From Cellulomonas chengniuliangii (GTDB lineage: Bacteria; Actinomycetota; Actinomycetes; Actinomycetales; Cellulomonadaceae), in the NCBI RefSeq assembly GCF_024508335.1, contig NZ_CP101988.1:496001-560000 (forward strand): 64,000 nt of DNA. The letters are read 5' to 3'. The number at the start of each line of letters is the position of its first letter. Within the stretch, counting starts at the first letter, position 1. A model generated the notes under the pieces. It was not told where the DNA came from and did no database searches. It saw only the letters and a list, made by a program, of their open reading frames with translations. A program made the position numbers and the translations under genes. Positions 54,803 through 62,972 of the stretch are shown piece after piece.

Positions 54803-55771
54803 TCAGCCCCAGCCGTACGCGGCGAGCCAGCGGCTGGTCTCGGCGTAGAACTGGGCGCGCACGGGCGGCCTGGAGAGCGTCAGGTCGTGCAGCCCACCGG
54901 GGATCCGCGCGATCGTCACGATGGGGCCCAGCTGCACTGCACGGCGTGCGAGCAGCTCGACGTCGAGCACCGAGTCAGACTGGCGCATCGCCTCGCTCCA
55001 TCGCGGGCTGATCGAGGAGCGGCTGGAGGCGGCCATGAGGATCGGCGCCTGGATGTCGAGCCCTCGTGCCACCTGCGCGTGGCCGTCCAAGATGGCGCGG
55101 AGCCAGCCGGCGCGGACCGGGAAAGCCGGCACGGGCCGCCACCGCGGGTCGTACTCCCACTCGCCGCCGTCGACCGCGCGCAGCGTGCGCGCGTAGTACC
55201 CGGGGTCGATGTTCGGCAGCGCCGCGCGAGGGCTGAACCGGGCGAGCTGGTGGATCGCCGGGGTGCTCACGTGGCGGAGCACCGCCGAGCCCTGCAGCTC
55301 GAGCCACGGGCTGTTCAGCACGAGGGCGTCGGCCTCGCCCGGGCGCCGGTTGGCCCACAGCACGGAGACGAGCCCGCCCGTGGAGTGGCCCATCAGCAGC
55401 AGGCGTGACCGCGGGCCCAGGTCGCGCCGTATCTGCGCGATGGCGGCGTCGATCTCCTCGTCGTAGGTCCGCAGGTCGTCGACGTACCCGGGCGTCTGGT
55501 GCTCGCGCAGGCTGCGGCCGTACTTCCGCAGGTCCAGCGCGTAGAAGGCGGCGCCCTGCCGGTGCCAGAACTCGGCCAGCTCGGTCTGGAAGAAGTAGTC
55601 AGACCAGCCGTGCAGGTACAGCACGGCACGGGAGGGGCGGAGCGCCTCCGGGCTGGGCGGGGCGTACCGCACGAGCGTGGCGACCACCTCGCCCTCGTCG
55701 TCGGGCGCGAGCTCGAGCGTCCGGGCGCGAAAGTCGGGCCCGAGCACATCGGGCTGCCAACGACCGGCCAC
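54803..55771 (-). CDS. Alpha/beta hydrolase (serine lysophospholipase-like)
   Basis: Hydrolase of 322 residues with VLYLHGWSDYFFQTELAEF at the oxyanion side, nucleophile elbow LMGHSTGGLV, and a likely His in IPGGLHDLTLS. The composition resembles monoglyceride lipase/lysophospholipase L2-like enzymes. No signal peptide is seen. The GTG at 55771 follows GGGAGGG by about five bases. The next gene upstream on the same strand is a quinone oxidoreductase-like gene about 40 bases away. Confidence 0.82.
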   Translation of the reverse strand: MAGRWQPDVLGPDFRARTLELAPDDEGEVVATLVRYAPPSPEALRPSRAVLYLHGWSDYFFQTELAEFWHRQGAAFYALDLRKYGRSLREHQTPGYVDDLRTYDEEIDAAIAQIRRDLGPRSRLLLMGHSTGGLVSVLWANRRPGEADALVLNSPWLELQGSAVLRHVSTPAIHQLARFSPRAALPNIDPGYYARTLRAVDGGEWEYDPRWRPVPAFPVRAGWLRAILDGHAQVARGLDIQAPILMAASSRSSISPRWSEAMRQSDSVLDVELLARRAVQLGPIVTIARIPGGLHDLTLSRPPVRAQFYAETSRWLAAYGWG

Positions 55772-55811
55772 TCGTCCCTCCCTCTCCTCATGCCTCCGTG
55801 GTGGCGGCGGC

Positions 55812-56774
55812 TCAGACCTCGAGCACGACCTTGCCGAACTGCGCGCCGTCGGCGAGCCGCCGCAGCCCCGCGTCGGCCCGGGCGAGCGGGTAGGTCGCGT
55901 CGACCAGTGGGCGCAGGCCTGTCCTGTCAAGCAGGGCCAGCAGGTGCACGAGGTCCTCACGGGAGCCCATCGTGACCCCGACCACGGAGAGCTCGAGGAA
56001 GAAGATGCGCTGGAGCTGGGCCGCGTCGGGGTCACCGGACGTGGCGCCCGCGACGACCACCGTGCCCCCGGGGCGCAGCGCGCTGATGGAGTGCGCCCAG
56101 GTCGCGGCGCCCACCGTCTCCAGCACCAGGTCCGCCTTGGCGGGGAGCCGCTCCCCGGGGGCCAGGGCCCCGGCGGCCCCGAGCTCGAGGGCGCGGGCGC
56201 GGCGGCCCTCGTCCCGGCTGGTGACCCACACCTCCAGGCCCGACGCGGCGCCGAGCAGCACCGCGGCGGTGGCCACCCCGCCTCCCGCGCCCTGCACGAG
56301 CACCCGCTGGCCGGGGGTCGCGCGCCCACTTGTGAACAGCATCCGGTAGGCGGTGAGCCAGGCGGTGGGCACGCACGCGGCCTCGACGAAGGACAAGCCT
56401 GCCGGCTTGTCGACGAGGTTCCACGTGGGCACGGAGACCTGCTCGGCGAGCGTGCCGGGATACCGCTCGGAGAGCAGGCTCCGTGGCTCGTCCGGGCCGA
56501 CGCCGTGGCCGCTGGCGCCGCCGATGACGGAGTGCACCACTACCTCCCGCCCGTCCGGGGCGACCCCGGCGGCGTCGGTGCCCAAGATCATCGGCAGCCG
56601 GTCTCCACGCAGCCCGACCCCCCGCAGGGACCACAGGTCGTGATGGTTCAGGCTCGCCGCGCGGACGTCCACCGTGGTCCAGTGCTCGCGCTCGGCCGGC
56701 GCGGGTCGCTCGCCGATCTCCAGAGCGCTCAGCGGGTCGTCGGGGTCGGTCCGGGCGGCGTACGCGGCGAGCAT
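55812..56774 (-). CDS. MDR-family zinc-type quinone oxidoreductase-like protein
   Basis: Medium-chain dehydrogenase/reductase of 320 residues. The GroES-like domain (AASLNHHDLWSLRG, GTDAAGV) lacks the structural zinc cysteines, as in quinone reductase-like members. The Rossmann fold has VLVQGAGGGVATAAVLL. It should reduce a quinone, enone or aldehyde with NADPH. It is followed by the alpha/beta hydrolase and preceded by an MDMPI_N gene, all on the minus strand, but spacing does not prove an operon. Confidence 0.85.
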   Translation of the reverse strand: MLAAYAARTDPDDPLSALEIGERPAPAEREHWTTVDVRAASLNHHDLWSLRGVGLRGDRLPMILGTDAAGVAPDGREVVVHSVIGGASGHGVGPDEPRSLLSERYPGTLAEQVSVPTWNLVDKPAGLSFVEAACVPTAWLTAYRMLFTSGRATPGQRVLVQGAGGGVATAAVLLGAASGLEVWVTSRDEGRRARALELGAAGALAPGERLPAKADLVLETVGAATWAHSISALRPGGTVVVAGATSGDPDAAQLQRIFFLELSVVGVTMGSREDLVHLLALLDRTGLRPLVDATYPLARADAGLRRLADGAQFGKVVLEV

Positions 56775-56835
56775 CTGTGCACCGTACCGCGCTGCGGCGT
56801 CGCGGACCCGTGCGTCGCGGGCCCGGCGGACCGGC

Positions 56836-57609
56836 TCAGATCAGGGGCAGGACCCGGCCGAGGTCCGGCACGGCGTCCGACGTGTAGGAGGCCTGCAACG
56901 CGCCGGCCAGCGTGTCGACGTCGAACGGGATGCGGCCGGCGGCGAGCCGCGTCCACGTGAGCGGCTCGACCACCTCGAGGCTCCAGCCGCCACGCGCGAC
57001 GAGCACGTCGAGCAGCGTCTGGGAAACGAGCTGGAGGGCGCCGTGGTCCACGGGGCCCGGGCCGGGGGCGCCGCGATCGAGCGTCACGGGGCCGTGGGGT
57101 CGGGCGTCGGCACGCTCGACGGAGCGCTGCAGGTCGTCGGCGTGCACCACGAGCTCGATGACGCGCGTGGCGACCATGTCGCTGAGCCGGATCGGGCCGC
57201 GCCGGGCGACCACCACCTGATCGGCCGTCCCGAGGGCGTCGAGGTGGGCGAAGGCCTCCGTCGCAAGGGCGTCGACGCCCTCCAGTGGGGCGGTGGAGAT
57301 CGACTCGGCCAGGTCGCGCGTGCCCTGCGCGATGGAGTCGGCGCTGCCCGCGTAGCCGGCGACGTACTCGCCCAGGGCCTGCGGCACGGTTCCGGGAGGT
57401 GCGGGCTCCAGCACGCTGAGGGCGTTGAGCGCCCGCCCGACGTGCGCCACCAGGTCCGCCACCGTCCAGCCGCCGAGGATGCTCGGCTCGGCGCCGACGC
57501 GGGCGTCGACCTGATCGCCGATCCACGCGCGCAGGAGGGCCCACTGCTCGCGCAGGGCGCCCGTGGCCGCGGCGAGCTCGGGCGAGGGCGGCGCGGGGGT
57601 GCTGGTCAT
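56836..57609 (-). CDS. Mycothiol-dependent maleylpyruvate isomerase-like protein (MDMPI_N)
   Basis: DinB-fold protein of 257 residues. The N-terminal metal-binding domain shows WTVADLVAHVGRALNAL with the conserved His, and the second His appears in VIELVVHADDLQRSV. A C-terminal sterol-carrier-like half follows. Such proteins use mycothiol, the low-molecular thiol of actinobacteria, for isomerase or transferase chemistry; the substrate is unknown. Confidence 0.83.
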   Translation of the reverse strand: MTSTPAPPSPELAAATGALREQWALLRAWIGDQVDARVGAEPSILGGWTVADLVAHVGRALNALSVLEPAPPGTVPQALGEYVAGYAGSADSIAQGTRDLAESISTAPLEGVDALATEAFAHLDALGTADQVVVARRGPIRLSDMVATRVIELVVHADDLQRSVERADARPHGPVTLDRGAPGPGPVDHGALQLVSQTLLDVLVARGGWSLEVVEPLTWTRLAAGRIPFDVDTLAGALQASYTSDAVPDLGRVLPLI

Positions 57610-57675
57610 CTGCCCATCCTCGCGCAGGGCCGGCTCCGGGCGCAGTGGTTCGACCCGGGGGAGTGCCGACCCGTT

Positions 57676-58917
57676 TCAGAGCCCGCCGAGGAACTCCGTG
57701 ATGATGGCGCCCAGTTGCTCGGCCTCGATGAGGAACCCGTCGTGGCCGTAGTCCGAGTGGATGGTCCGCACCGGGCCGGCGCCCGGGATCCCGGCGGCGA
57801 TGCGCGCCGACTGCGCCGGGAGGAAGAGCCGGTCCGAGTCCACCGCCACGACCAGGGCCTTCGCGGTGATCGCCGCGAGCGCCGCTTCGACGCCCCCGCG
57901 GTCGCGGCCGAGGTCATGCGTGATCATCGTGCGGGTCAGCACCACGTACGTGTTCGCGTCGAACCGCCGGGCGAGCTTGTCGCCGTGGTGGTCCAGGTAG
58001 GACTGCACCGCGAAACGCCCGCCCTCGAACGGGTTCTCGCCGCCCTGGGGAATCCGCCCGAACCGCTCGTCCAGCTCGAACGCGGAGCGGTAGGTCTGGT
58101 GGGCGATCTGCCGCGCGAGGCCGAGCCCCAGGTGCGGCCCCTCGCCATCGGGCGCGTCGTAGTAGTCCCCGCCCGCGAACCCCGGGTCGGCGTGGATCGC
58201 GGCGAGCTGGGTGTGGAAGCTCGCGATCTGGTCCCCGGAGGTCTGCGCCGCGGTGGCGATCGCCGCCAGGCCGCGGACCCGATGAGGGGCCGTGGCCGCC
58301 CACTCGAGGACGCGCTGGCCGCCCATCGAGGCGCCCGCCACCAGGGCCCAGGCGCCGACGCCCAGCGCGTCGGCGAGGCGCAACTCGGCCGCGACCTGGT
58401 CCCGCACCGTCACGTGCGGGAACCTGCTGCCCCACGGCCGCCCGTCGGGCGCGGTGGAGGACGGCCCGGTCGAGCCTTGGCAGCCGCCGAGGACGTTCGG
58501 GGCCACCACGAAGTAGCGATCGGTGTCGATCGGAGCGCCGGGCCCCACCAGGGACGACCACCACCCTGGGGTGGGGTGCCCCGGCCCCGCGTCGCCCGTG
58601 ACGTGCGAGTCGCCCGTCAGGGCGTGCAGCACCAGCACCGCGTTGTCACGGGCCTCGTTGAGCGTCCCCCACGTCTCGTAGGCGAGTCGCACAGCAGGCA
58701 GGCGCCCGCCGCCCTCGAGGTCGAGCGGGCCCGTGTCCAGGAACAGCCGGCGCCCAGGCTCGTCGCCCTCCCGCCACGCGCTACTCGCCCGCGCGGGCGA
58801 GGACGCCGGGGCGGCAGGCGCCGTGCGACGGCCCGTGGCCGCCGCCGTGCTGGCCGACGCGCCCGCCCGGCGCGGGCCGCCTGAGGCGGCGACCCGGGCG
58901 GTGTGTTCCGACGACAT
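57676..58917 (-). CDS. metX: Homoserine O-acetyltransferase
   Basis: Transfers acetyl from acetyl-CoA to homoserine, the activated intermediate for homocysteine synthesis by MetY. Alpha/beta hydrolase fold of 413 residues with VLHALTGDSHV, nucleophile GASMGGQRVL, and catalytic Asp/His near VAVDSDRLF and SDYGHDGFL. The N-terminal 65 residues are Ala/Ser-rich and not part of the fold. The ATG at 58917 is favoured by TAGATT (rc of 58926-58931) eight bases upstream; a GTG at 59025, seven bases after the metY stop, would give a longer coupled form. The metY-metX order indicates co-expression. Confidence 0.92.
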   Translation of the reverse strand: MSSEHTARVAASGGPRRAGASASTAAATGRRTAPAAPASSPARASSAWREGDEPGRRLFLDTGPLDLEGGGRLPAVRLAYETWGTLNEARDNAVLVLHALTGDSHVTGDAGPGHPTPGWWSSLVGPGAPIDTDRYFVVAPNVLGGCQGSTGPSSTAPDGRPWGSRFPHVTVRDQVAAELRLADALGVGAWALVAGASMGGQRVLEWAATAPHRVRGLAAIATAAQTSGDQIASFHTQLAAIHADPGFAGGDYYDAPDGEGPHLGLGLARQIAHQTYRSAFELDERFGRIPQGGENPFEGGRFAVQSYLDHHGDKLARRFDANTYVVLTRTMITHDLGRDRGGVEAALAAITAKALVVAVDSDRLFLPAQSARIAAGIPGAGPVRTIHSDYGHDGFLIEAEQLGAIITEFLGGL

Positions 58918-59032
58918 GGCGTCCCAATCTACGGTGGCGGCCCGGGAGCCGCCGCCGACCGGCGAGTGGGGTGTGCTGGCCCAGGCGCCGTCGGCCGGCG
59001 GCGTGCTCGTCGGGATGTCCGGCACGTCGGCC

Positions 59033-60358
59033 TCAGGCGTCCTTCGCGGCCCGGAAGCCCGCGTCGAGGTCGGCGAGGATGTCGTCGATCCCCTCCAGGC
59101 CCACGGACAGCCGCACGAGCCCGGGCGTGACGCCCGACAGGGCCTGCTGCTCGGGGGTGAGCTGGCTGTGCGTGGTCGAGGCGGGGTGGATCACGAGCGA
59201 CCGAACGTCGCCGATGTTGGCCACGTTGGAGTGGAGCTCGAGGGCCGACACGAAGGCCTGGCCGGCCTCGGACCCTCCGTCGAGCTCGAACGCGAGCACC
59301 GCGCCCGCGCCGCGCGGCAGGTACTTCTGGGCCCGCTCGTGCCACGGGCTGGACGGCAGGCCGGCGTAGTGCACCGTGCGGACGTCGTCGCGGGCCTCGA
59401 GCCACTCCGCGACCCTCTGCGCGTTCTGCACGTGGCGCTCGATGCGCAGCGACAGCGTCTCGATGCCCTGCGCGATGAGGAACGCGTTGAACGGGGAGAT
59501 CGCCGAGCCCAGGTCCCGCAGCAGCTGCACGCGGGCCTTGAGGATGAACGACAGGTTGGCGCCGAACGGACTGCCCACCCCCAGGTCCCGGGCGTACACG
59601 AGGCCGTGGTAGCTCGGGTCCGGGGTGTTGTAGTTGGGGAACCGCTCGGGGTGCTGGGCGAAGTCGAACGTGCCGCCGTCGACGATGACTCCGCCGATCG
59701 CGGTGCCGTGGCCGCCCAGGTACTTGGTAGCCGAGTGCACCACGATGTCCGCGCCGTGGTCGATGGGCCGCACGAGGTAGGGCGTGGCCACGGTGTTGTC
59801 GACCACCAGCGGGACGCCCGCGGTGTGGGCGACGTCGGCCACCGCCTCGATGTCCAGCACGTCGGCGCGCGGGTTGGGGATCGTCTCGGCGAAGAAGAGC
59901 TTGGTGGTGGGGCGGACCGCGTCGCGCCAGGCCTGCGGGTCGTGCGGGTCGGTCACGAAGGTCGTCTCGATGCCCAACTTGGGCAGCGTGTGGTGGAGCA
60001 GGTTGTAGGTGCCGCCGTAGAGGCTGGGGCTCGCGACGACGTGGTCGCCTGCCTCGGCGATGTTGAGGATGGCGAGCGTCTCAGCGGCCTGGCCGGAGGC
60101 GACCAGCAGTGCGCCGACGCCGCCCTCGAGCGAGGCGATCCGGTCTTCGACGACCTGCTGGGTGGGGTTGCCGATGCGCGTGTAGATGGGCCCCAGGTCC
60201 TTCAGGGCGAACCGGTCGGCGGCGACGCCGGCGTCGGGGAACACGAACGACGTGGTCTGGTAGATCGGCAGCGCGCGGGCCCCGGTGGCCGGGTCGGCGG
60301 TCTGGCCGGCGTGGATCTGCCGGGTCTCGAAGGACCAGTTCTGCGTGGGATCTGTCAC
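59033..60358 (-). CDS. metY: O-acetylhomoserine sulfhydrylase
   Basis: PLP enzyme of 441 residues making homocysteine from O-acetylhomoserine and sulfide. The PLP lysine is in [14 protein letters not shown], and family motifs [19 protein letters not shown] and [10 protein letters not shown] are clear. The GTG at 60358 follows GAGGAG by six bases. The leader upstream has a seven-codon ORF and nested stems, so expression is probably attenuated by a sulfur metabolite. Confidence 0.95.
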   Translation of the reverse strand: MTDPTQNWSFETRQIHAGQTADPATGARALPIYQTTSFVFPDAGVAADRFALKDLGPIYTRIGNPTQQVVEDRIASLEGGVGALLVASGQAAETLAILNIAEAGDHVVASPSLYGGTYNLLHHTLPKLGIETTFVTDPHDPQAWRDAVRPTTKLFFAETIPNPRADVLDIEAVADVAHTAGVPLVVDNTVATPYLVRPIDHGADIVVHSATKYLGGHGTAIGGVIVDGGTFDFAQHPERFPNYNTPDPSYHGLVYARDLGVGSPFGANLSFILKARVQLLRDLGSAISPFNAFLIAQGIETLSLRIERHVQNAQRVAEWLEARDDVRTVHYAGLPSSPWHERAQKYLPRGAGAVLAFELDGGSEAGQAFVSALELHSNVANIGDVRSLVIHPASTTHSQLTPEQQALSGVTPGLVRLSVGLEGIDDILADLDAGFRAAKDA

Positions 60359-60359
60359 G

Positions 60360-60535
60360 GTGGGCTCCTCGTTCGGGCGGCGGGTCGGGGTGCGGCGCAC
60401 CACCCGCGGGTCAGGGCTGGCGGGGTGAGGCGCACGCCCTCTGGTGCCGGGGAGCGGCCCTGTCAGCGGCCGCGTCCAGCCTCGGGTGGAGGGGATGGAC
60501 GGTCCGGGCTGCGGGCACAGCCGAGCGTGCGCTGG
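60360..60535 (-). promoter_or_regulatory. Structured 5' leader of metY-metX
   Basis: After the short upstream ORF, GCGCACGC (rc of 60525-60532) can pair exactly with GCGTGCGC (rc of 60430-60437). This encloses hairpins GGCTG/CAGCC (60507-60522) and GCGGCC/GGCCGC (60454-60473). No known SAM riboswitch core is visible. The arrangement suits attenuation. Confidence 0.5.
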
Positions 60536-60559
60536 TCAGCGACACATTCGGCGGGACAT
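60536..60559 (-). CDS. Leaderless leader peptide MSRRMCR
   Basis: Seven-codon ORF with one Cys codon just before the end, upstream of the sulfur-assimilation genes metY and metX. TAGTCT (rc of 60566-60571) lies six bases before its ATG and TTCCAC (rc of 60589-60594) 17 bases further up, so the transcript would begin at the ATG. Ribosome stalling at the Cys codon when cysteine is short could alter folding of the leader. In mycobacteria, leaderless cysteine-containing short ORFs are known attenuators; equivalence here is inferred. Confidence 0.6.
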   Translation of the reverse strand: MSRRMCR

Positions 60560-60794
60560 GGGTCGAGACTAAGAGCGCTGTCCTCGATGTGGAATGGGTA
60601 TCTCATTAGGCGAGACGATCCGGGTGGGGTGGCGACCCTCCTCGAGAGATGTCCGAGATGCCCGGAAACTACATCGCTGTGACTCGTGTGGCTGGTGTGG
60701 CGCGTGTTCACTTCGGCTCGATCCGCGGGTAGCGTGCCAGGACCGGGGGCCTCCAAGGCTCAAGTGCGGGGCGCGGGCGGACGAAGGAACACAG

Positions 60795-62150
60795 GTGAGC
60801 ACACAGCAGAGAACGGCCACGAGGCGCCGCCCCCTCATCGCGCTGCTCGCGGTCGGGCTGCTGCTGGCGCCCTTGACCGCCGCCACCGCGGCCCCCGCGC
60901 CGCCCTCGGACAAGGACGTGCGGGACGCGCGGGCCGCCGTCGCCGGCGCCCAGCGCTCGGTCGCCTCGCTCGAGGTGCGGCTCGCGCAGCAGAGCGTCGA
61001 GCGCGACGCCGCCGAGACCGCCGTGCAGGCTGCGGGCGAGGCGTACACGCGGGCCGAGGTCGCCCGCGAGACCGCCTCGGCCTCCGCCAAGGTCGCCGCC
61101 GAGCGCTACGAGAGCGCCATCGCCGAGGCCGAGCACGCGCGACGGACCCTCGTGGCCATCGCCCGGCAGGCCGCGCGCTCGGGCGGCTCGATGGACGAGG
61201 TGCAGGCGTTCCTCTCCGCTGAGGGCCTCGAGGAGCTCGTCGACCGCAGCAACGCCATCGCGCGCGTGGGTTCGCGGTCCGACGAGGCTGTGCAGTCCTA
61301 TCTCGCCGCCCAGCTCGTCGCGACAGCGCTCAAGGAGCGCTCGGACGAGGCGTACGCGCAGCAGGAGGCCGCGACGCGAGCGGCGAAGGACGCCCTCGCG
61401 GCCGCTGAGCAGGCGCACGCCGACGCCGAGGCGACGCTCGCCGCCGTCGACGCGGAGCGCGGCCGGCTGATCGCCGAGCTCGCCGCGGCCCGCAGCACCA
61501 GCGCCGCGGTCGAGACCGCCCGCCAGGACCAGCTCGACCTCGAGCGCCGGCAGCGCGCCGAGGCCGCGGCCGAGGCTGCGCGCCGCCCCTCCCAGTCGGC
61601 CCCGCCGGCTGCCTCGACCCCCGTCGTCTCGAGGCCCGGCGCAGGCTCTCCGGCAGCCCCAGCAGCCCCGGTCGCGCCGCCCCCGGCCGGCGGCGAGCCC
61701 GCGGCCCCGCCCGCTCCCGCGAACCCCGTCACGCCGCCGTCCGGCAAGTACGGCCTGGGCACCGGGACCACGCGCGGCACCGCCGCGCAGGGCGAGGCGG
61801 CCGTCGCATGGGCCGTGGCCCGGGTCGGCACGCCGTACCTGTGGGGAGGCGTGGGCCCCGACGGCTACGACTGCTCCGGCCTGACGATGAAGGCGTGGCG
61901 GGACGCGGGCGTGAACCTCAACCGCACGTCGCGGGACCAGTACAAGCAGGTGCGCAAGATCAGCTACGACGAGATGCGCCCGGGCGACCTGGTCTTCTGG
62001 GGCTCGAACGTCAACGACCCCGACTCGATCACCCACGTGGCGATGTGGATGGGCAACAACCAGATCGTCGAGGCGCCTCGCGCCGGCGTGCCCGTCCGTG
62101 TCACGCCGATGCGCTGGTCCGGCACCATGACGTACGCGGGACGTCCCTGA
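60795..62150 (+). CDS. NlpC/P60 peptidoglycan hydrolase
   Basis: Secreted cell-wall endopeptidase of 451 residues, like RipA/RpfB-associated hydrolases. A signal peptide (PLIALLAVGLLLAPLTAATA) is followed by a long coiled-coil region (about 40-270, AREDxxE-type heptads), a Pro/Ala linker, and the catalytic domain with C360 in YDCSGLT, H414 in ITHVAMW and the third polar residue in NNQIVEAP. The coiled coil may hold it inactive until FtsEX-type activation. AAGGAA lies six bases before the GTG. Confidence 0.92.
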   Translation: MSTQQRTATRRRPLIALLAVGLLLAPLTAATAAPAPPSDKDVRDARAAVAGAQRSVASLEVRLAQQSVERDAAETAVQAAGEAYTRAEVARETASASAKVAAERYESAIAEAEHARRTLVAIARQAARSGGSMDEVQAFLSAEGLEELVDRSNAIARVGSRSDEAVQSYLAAQLVATALKERSDEAYAQQEAATRAAKDALAAAEQAHADAEATLAAVDAERGRLIAELAAARSTSAAVETARQDQLDLERRQRAEAAAEAARRPSQSAPPAASTPVVSRPGAGSPAAPAAPVAPPPAGGEPAAPPAPANPVTPPSGKYGLGTGTTRGTAAQGEAAVAWAVARVGTPYLWGGVGPDGYDCSGLTMKAWRDAGVNLNRTSRDQYKQVRKISYDEMRPGDLVFWGSNVNDPDSITHVAMWMGNNQIVEAPRAGVPVRVTPMRWSGTMTYAGRP

Positions 62151-62154
62151 CATA

Positions 62155-62220
62155 CGCGAAACGGCCCCGGCCGGACCGCGCGGCGTCTCTGCCTGCGCGG
62201 TCCTGCCAGGGCCGTTCGCG
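62155..62220. terminator. Two-part bidirectional terminator hairpin
   Basis: Outer arms CGCGAAACGGCCC and GGGCCGTTCGCG (one bulge) enclose a second stem GGACCGCGC/GCGCGGTCC. It sits between the convergent NlpC/P60 and ppa genes. Confidence 0.75.
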
Positions 62221-62240
62221 GCCGGCCTGCTAGCGGTCGA

Positions 62241-62735
62241 TCAGTGGTGGTAGCCGGCGTCGATCGCGCGCTGGCGCGACCGCTCGATCTCGGCCTCCGC
62301 CTCGGAGCGCCCGGTCCAGTGGGCGCCCTCGACGGACTTGCCGGGCTCCAGGTCCTTGTACACCTCGAAGAAGTGCTGGATCTCGAGCCGGTGGAAGTCG
62401 GACACGTCGTCGATGTCCTGCCGCCACGCCGCGCGCTGGTCGCCCGTGGGCACGCACAGCACCTTGTCGTCGCCGCCGGCCTCGTCGCGCATGCGGAACA
62501 TGCCCAGGGCGCGGCAGCGGATCAGGCAGCCCGGGAACGTGGGCTCCTCGAGCAGCACGAGCGCGTCCAGCGGGTCGCCGTCCTCGCCGAGGGTGCCCTC
62601 GATGAACCCGTAGTCGTCCGGGTACCGCGTCGAGGTGAAGAGCATCCGGTCCAGGCGGATGCGCCCCGTCGCGTGGTCCACCTCATACTTGTTGCGCTGA
62701 CCCTTGGGGATCTCGATCGTGACGTCGAACTCCAC
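62241..62735 (-). CDS. ppa: Inorganic pyrophosphatase
   Basis: Family I pyrophosphatase of 164 residues that pulls biosynthetic reactions forward by hydrolysing PPi. The N-terminal [13 protein letters not shown] and active-site [11 protein letters not shown]-type region ([15 protein letters not shown]) carry the metal-binding acids. The GTG at 62735 follows GGAGGAG by four bases; an earlier ATG would add about 19 unconserved residues. It diverges from the PBP4-type gene, an order common in actinobacteria. Confidence 0.94.
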   Translation of the reverse strand: MEFDVTIEIPKGQRNKYEVDHATGRIRLDRMLFTSTRYPDDYGFIEGTLGEDGDPLDALVLLEEPTFPGCLIRCRALGMFRMRDEAGGDDKVLCVPTGDQRAAWRQDIDDVSDFHRLEIQHFFEVYKDLEPGKSVEGAHWTGRSEAEAEIERSRQRAIDAGYHH

Positions 62736-62835
62736 AGCTCTCCTCCGCCGGTGCGGGCCGCCATGCCGGATGGGCGCTGTCGGTGCACGCACGATGTTCT
62801 TGCGACGCGTCGTCGTGCGACCCGCCGCCCCAGTA

Positions 62836-62850
62836 GTGACCTAGTGTGAC
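62836..62850 (+). promoter_or_regulatory. GTGAC direct repeat before the PBP4-type gene
   Basis: GTGAC at 62836-62840 and again at 62846-62850, five bases apart, overlapping a TAGTGT -10-like hexamer (62842-62847). It resembles the GTNAC repeat before the M15 peptidase and could bind the same MtrA-type regulator. Confidence 0.45.
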
Positions 62851-62972
62851 GCACCGGGACGCATGGAGGGGAACCGCCGAGGCGCATGTCGGGGCACGGG
62901 TTGCCCCGGGCGCGCGTCGGAGCCCCTTGTTGGGCGTGACAGCCCTACGGGGACACGGCAGGAGGAGGACCG

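Noticed and set aside
60360-60600. SAM-I, SAM-IV or SAH riboswitch before metY
   Set aside because: None of the conserved core segments of these classes is present; the pairing and micro-ORF suggest attenuation instead.
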